A stretch of 64,000 nt of DNA from Arion vulgaris (Eukaryota; Mollusca; Gastropoda; Stylommatophora; Arionidae), in the NCBI GenBank assembly GCA_020796225.1, contig CM036754.1, positions 38,682,279-38,746,278 of the forward strand. The letters run 5' to 3'. The notes beneath the pieces are model-generated. The model worked only from the letters and a program-made list of their open reading frames with translations. It was not told the DNA's origin and ran no database searches. The translations under genes were made by a program, and so were the position numbers. Below are positions 23,601 through 29,600 of the stretch, in pieces; positions within the stretch are counted from its first letter, which is position 1; each line of letters begins with the position of its first letter.

Positions 23601-26600
23601 AATAGTTATAAACTTGTTATGTTTGAGTTGTTTAAATAGTTATAAACTTGTTATGTTTGAGTTGTTTAAATAGTTATAAACTTGTTATGTTTGAGTTGTT
23701 TAAATAATTATAAATTTGTTATGTTTGAGTTGTTTAAATAGTTATAAACTTGTTATGTTTGAATTGTTTAAATAGTTATAAGCATTCTATGTTTTAATTC
23801 TTTAAATAATCGATGAACTTTTTTTACAAGCCATTTTAAAATCATAAGCAATCTCAACCTATTTGTTTAAAACAAAAGTATTACCTATGTCAGGTTTGCG
23901 ATCTATCAGCTGCCAGATTCTGTGACTTGCTGCTATACTTCGGTTCAACTCTGAGTAAAATGTTGTCAGACCTGGAAGAAACATCAACTGAAATATAGTC
24001 CTCTCATGCCAATATGAGAACCACTAGGTGTTGGGAGATGGTGGTTTCTCCTAAACTGATATCCATTTCTTCTTCTTTTTTCTACTTCTTGAATGTTTTA
24101 GATCGACAACTTGTTAAACCACTCTTTGCGATTTGTATGTGATCCGAGCCTAATAGCGATTGCACGTTGTGGCAGTCATGCGCATACAAGTATGCCAGCA
24201 CATCTGATTTCTGTGACACTTTTATTTACTAGGGTAGCTTTCCTAGCCTCCTACCTCAGTCGCCTCTTAGGACATGTCTTATAGACCGCAGTGTTACTAT
24301 TCTTTGCTCCTCTTGAGAGCCTCAGCAACACATTGACATATATCCATTGAAATATGTACAGGAGATGGTGGTTTCTCTGAAATTTATATTCATAGAAATA
24401 TGTATAAAGTTAGAGGTATTGGTAATATGAAAAAAGAAATAAAAAGAGCAGCGAAAAATGCATATCATATTTTATTTTTTGGCTGTATTGTGTTCCAGCT
24501 GTGATTTATTTCCTTCAGTTCTTGTTCCACTTTTCTCCTGCAAGTCGTTTGGGGGTCTTCTACAATTTTCTTTTATCCTTTGATGTCCATCTCAGTGTAG
24601 TTTTCTTGACAGAGTTAGTCGCCATGTGTATCACATTTTCAATCTATCTCTAGCATCTCTTTTGGATGATATTGCTCATATTCTCTTACTGACATTGTGC
24701 AAGCAGTTCTTAGAACTACACCAGTATGTTGCCGGGCCCTCAAAGGAGCAAAGAATAGTAACACTGCAACCTAAAAGACGTGTTGTAAAAGGCGACTGAG
24801 GTAGGGGACTAGGGAAGCTACCATAGTAAATAAAAGCGGGCAGAAATCGAATGTGCTGGCCTACTTGTAGGCGTATAACTGGCACAATGTACAATCAACT
24901 CTTAGACTCAGATCACATACAAATAAAAAAGAGTTGCTAACAAGTGGTCGATATGAAGCGTTCGAAGAAGATTAGAAATAGTATTTCGCCAGCGCGCGTA
25001 AGATCTTTTGCAGACAAGTACTGTTCATTTATCTCCCCCTGTTCACTCTCCTACAAACAGAAATCATAAATTTTGACCTACCACTCATAGAAATACCAAC
25101 GTATGCAGCGTAGAGTAGGAATGCAGACAAGTCACCAACTGTAATGTTAGACCCCATCATCATAACTCCTCCAAAGTAAAACACTGAAATGACGACAACA
25201 TTGCCAGAAAATCCTGTCTGAAATACAACAAACTAGATTGGAATACTGATAATCTTATTTGAAATATAATATCATGCAGGATTAAAACATTCAATATCAT
25301 TAACTCCTTATGGACAAAACGCCACACTATGTGGCTTTGGGTTGGATGCCTTTTCACCAGGAGCCACACTAAAGGGCATTTTTAATTTAAAAAATTAATG
25401 GCTTGTAAAAATGTGGCTTTGCACTGGTCCACTAAGAGTTAACGGGTGGGGAGATGGAGTATCTGGTCAAATGGACTAGAGCACGGCTCTAATACGGGAG
25501 AGCCGGGTTCAGTTCACGGTACGACGAAGTATCTGACTCTCAGTCGATGCTTCACAAGATCCAGAAGGGCAGGTTTCGATATGAGTGAATGTCGTCTATA
25601 GAAGTTTCTAACCTCCAGAGGCTTTGGTGGATATACTGTCCTGGGCATGCGGTAATTAGAGAGTGGCCAGGCATGCATCAACAGCATTGATTGTTGGGTA
25701 GCTGAATATGGATAAAGGGGATGTTCTTTGGTCTCTTCGCGACTGTCTATTGGATGACACTAAAATAGATGTTGAATCGATCCCGCGATTTAGGCAGTTT
25801 GGAGTTACCCGTTGTACAAGTAGAACTGGATACCTGAGGGGGCAGAGTGAGGAGTGTGTTTAATCAGCGAGCCATGGGAACCATCAGTATACATACTCTT
25901 CGATATCCGTTGGGTGAGACTGAGCACCTAGTCTGCCCGGAGTGCAATGACGTCAGTTTAGTAACCAATAACGACAACTATATTTTCTCTGTCTGCAGTA
26001 TAAAGAAAAATCCTAATCTCAATAGTTTTGCTGTGACTGCACTCATCTTATCTTGATATCATTAAATTCCACAGACACATCCGCCCCCTTTACACAGCCT
26101 AAAATAAACAGTATTACATGCAGTCACAACAGTTTTTAAAACAGGTGGGAGAGGGTTTCTGTGGTATTGGTTCTCATTTACTGGACTAACGTCATAGCAA
26201 TCCGGACAGACTCATAGATGCTCAGTCTTCCCCAACAGATGTTGAATGTGGTATGAAAGTATAGTGATTGTCTTCCGATTCCAACTCTGGGTCATTGAAG
26301 AAGATAAAGGTTATAGGATACACTAAACTACGAGTATCACTCGACTACACAGGTAGTTCAAAATAACTGGTTTACCATGGAAAAAATGTTCACAAAACTG
26401 AAGAAAAACACAATGAAAACTTACAAAACCAAAGAATATGCCCCTTGCTAAGGCCTCTTTGTATCCAAGTTTGAGAACCTCCTCTACTTTCTCAGCATAA
26501 GATTTGCTCTCTTTCTCCTCATGTGCAAAAGCTCTTACAGTTCGGATACATGCTATCCTTTCCTCTGCAACCTGAGTGATATTTGAGGAATCTCAATTAG

Positions 26601-29600
26601 AACTTGACAATAATAAACTAAATTAGAAATCGAAAATCGTGTCATATCCTTTTTTACAGGACGTAGCCATCAACTACAGTAAATGAGTAATCAATTTTCT
26701 AGAAGCCACTTATACGTTCAGTAGTTTGCCTTGCATTCTGAATGGTGAGGTCTATTTTTACAGCTTGTAAAAATCCAAGGGAACTAATTTGCTTCCAAAC
26801 TTACCTGCTATAGAGTTTGAACCAGGTACGTTTAGGTTGTGATCGAGCTCACTACCGCTTAAGTTACAGACACTCACATGAACTACTGGATTAGATGTTA
26901 ATAATATACAGACAAATTAGATATTAGATTTTTATTTCATTTCACTCGATATGAATTCAGACGTAATTTATGGCACCTAATATAGTGAAAAAAAAAAAAG
27001 TAAAGGAACCCTTTCATACCTCGTGGTATATAGGTCAATACAGTGTTAGGCCTGTATTTTTCATTGACCGTCGGCACACAATGGGTGATGTGGTCAGCAT
27101 CACGCCGCCGCCTTTACTTTCCCAGAGCATGTCTGGTACCCAGTTGAGGCTGGGTTGACCTGAGAGCCGTCGTGGTCAGGAAAAATTCCACGCATTGCGG
27201 GAGCTGAACCCAGACCACCAGCCTTGCGAAGCGAGTTCACTAACAACTACGCTACAGAGGCTCTCACCTAATATAGTGCTTCTGATTAATTTTTATGTGA
27301 ATGCTTGTTTTCCTTATTTTTCAGTGTCCCTTGCTTTTCAGGCAAGCTGTACTCCAACTTCTGAGATATTTGTAATTTTTATCCCCAAATAAAGGATCAG
27401 GGTAATCCAATTGTGTCATGTGGACAATGAGAATTTTGTCAGCATCAGTCAGTTTTCTTTGATTTTGAGTTCTTTCTGAATAGATCTATTTGTTATCTTT
27501 TCTGTCCGTGATAAACGGAGGACTCTTCTGTAACACTTATATATTTCAAAAGCACATATATGTTTTTCCACTGCCTTGTTAAATGTCCATGCTTCACACT
27601 CATATGTCGCCACAGGGAATATGAATGCGCTTAGTCTGGAGTATAGGGTCTCAAAAGTTATTCGCAACTTGTCCTGTTGGTCTCTAGCTGTTTTCTTTAT
27701 GACTTCCCAGGATAGTCCAGCATCCCTCAGTTTCTCAAGAAGACTCCATCTCCAGGTCTGTTTAAGGAGTCCCCTTTTCCATTCTACTTGTGGGTTCCAC
27801 TCAAGTGATTTTCTAGTGAAACTCAACTGTGTCTTCCACAGGTTATGTTTTACCCATCACCATTTTCTCCTCTTAACCTGGATCATTTTGCCATTCATGC
27901 AAAAGGTGGACCTCAGAGATAACATAGGCGGTGAAAAACACAGGTTATGAAGCGCATAAAAAGTATGTTTTAGAAATCTCTTCTTATCCTGGCGCTGGGA
28001 GGTAAAACAGGATTAGAGAAAAAAAGAGAAGAAGAACCAGGATCATGATGGGTTCCTGTCTTATTCTTATCCACAGATCTGTGCTAAAGACATATACGAA
28101 CGATGACAAAACAATAGATTCTTACATGGGTAGCATTAGCTAGAGAGTCTTGAACATTTTTGGTGATTTTTCGAAGATATCGTCCATAAATAATGGATCC
28201 AATTGCAATAGGAGGTACAATACCCATTGAGATCAGTGTAAGCTTTGCAGATACATAAGTCTGAAATGAGAAATAGAAAGATAAATTACATATTCTTAAA
28301 GAAAACCATTTCTTTACAAAGTTTTCAAGATTTTTATATACATGGACATATATGTTTTTATGAAATTTAAAAAAAAAACAACTGTTGTTACTGCCTGTAG
28401 TACCGCTTTTAGGGCGGTGTAGGACAGATGGGATAAGAGCCTGAGGAATTTAATGGCTGCATGGCTAGTGCAGTTGCCGCAAAGCTGTTCAGGTTAGGAT
28501 TTTTCATTTATGCCCACAACAGAAAAAATCCTTGGCCATACCGTGAATTGAATACTGGTCTCCTGCATGGGAGCCATGCTCTAATCCATTCGGCCAGACG
28601 CTCCTATGTTTATATATATTTAGTATTAATAATATGTGGGACGGATTAGCATAATGCAAAAGTGTTCGCTTATCGACTATGACACAATAGGGTTGAATCC
28701 CATATGAAAGGAAAAAAAGGTATTGGCCCTCCTACCTTCTGCACACTAGGGTATAGAAATGACTTCATACCCTTAGGCGCCCGAGTGGTTACTTGGGCTC
28801 AAATTTGGGTGTAAAGAATAGAACCACTGTTACCTGCCACGCATGTCGTAAGATGCGACTGGGGAGGTTGGGTTAGGGTTAGCTACCTCACATCGTAAAA
28901 ACACTAGATGGTTACAGAATAGAGCAAACCGAGTAAACGCTGGCTGAAACCGGACACATCGTCGAAGGATAAGTACCAGAGCTCTAAATAGTGCTGAAGA
29001 TGTGATGTAAAACACACCAATGCTAAGGCTGCATGAATCAGATTTCCACATGAATAGAATTTATGGGGAGATCTGGTACATCGGTTTGGGCGATGATCGT
29101 GAGAGAGATACCCTTAGGTCTGAAAAAGGCTACGAGAAATTGTATTTAATTTATCAATAATATAAAACTATGTAAAATATATTGTTCTTTTTAAAATGCA
29201 TATATAATAATTTTTTCACCCACTATGAATTCTGGCATTCACAGCAACTGACTGATTTTTGCATGAAGCTTGCTTTTCAAATTCCAGTTTCCCTTGCCAT
29301 TAATCTGAGTCTTAATTTGACTTCAGGGGTACTTGAATTTAGATCCCCCATTAAAGTATCAGGGTCTTCTGTAGTCCAACCGTGTGGTCCAACCGTGCAA
29401 ACTAATTTTTTATTGGTTAAACTGGCCTCGAATTCCAGAATTTTCATGTCGCACGGTCACTAGCGCAGAGTGCTACCAACTTCGCTATTGTAAAACCATA
29501 TTATACTTCTTTCTCAAATGCTCCATATCGTTTACGTCAAACGGACCACTTGTTAAACCACTCTTTGTGATTTGTATTTGCTCTGAGCCTAAGAACAACT

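Noticed and set aside
27449..27826. 125-codon frame as a gene
   Set aside because: Chance fusion of two different LINE fragments.
28845..28885. GGTTAGGGTTAG as interstitial telomere repeat
   Set aside because: Fewer than two full units and part of a SINE core.
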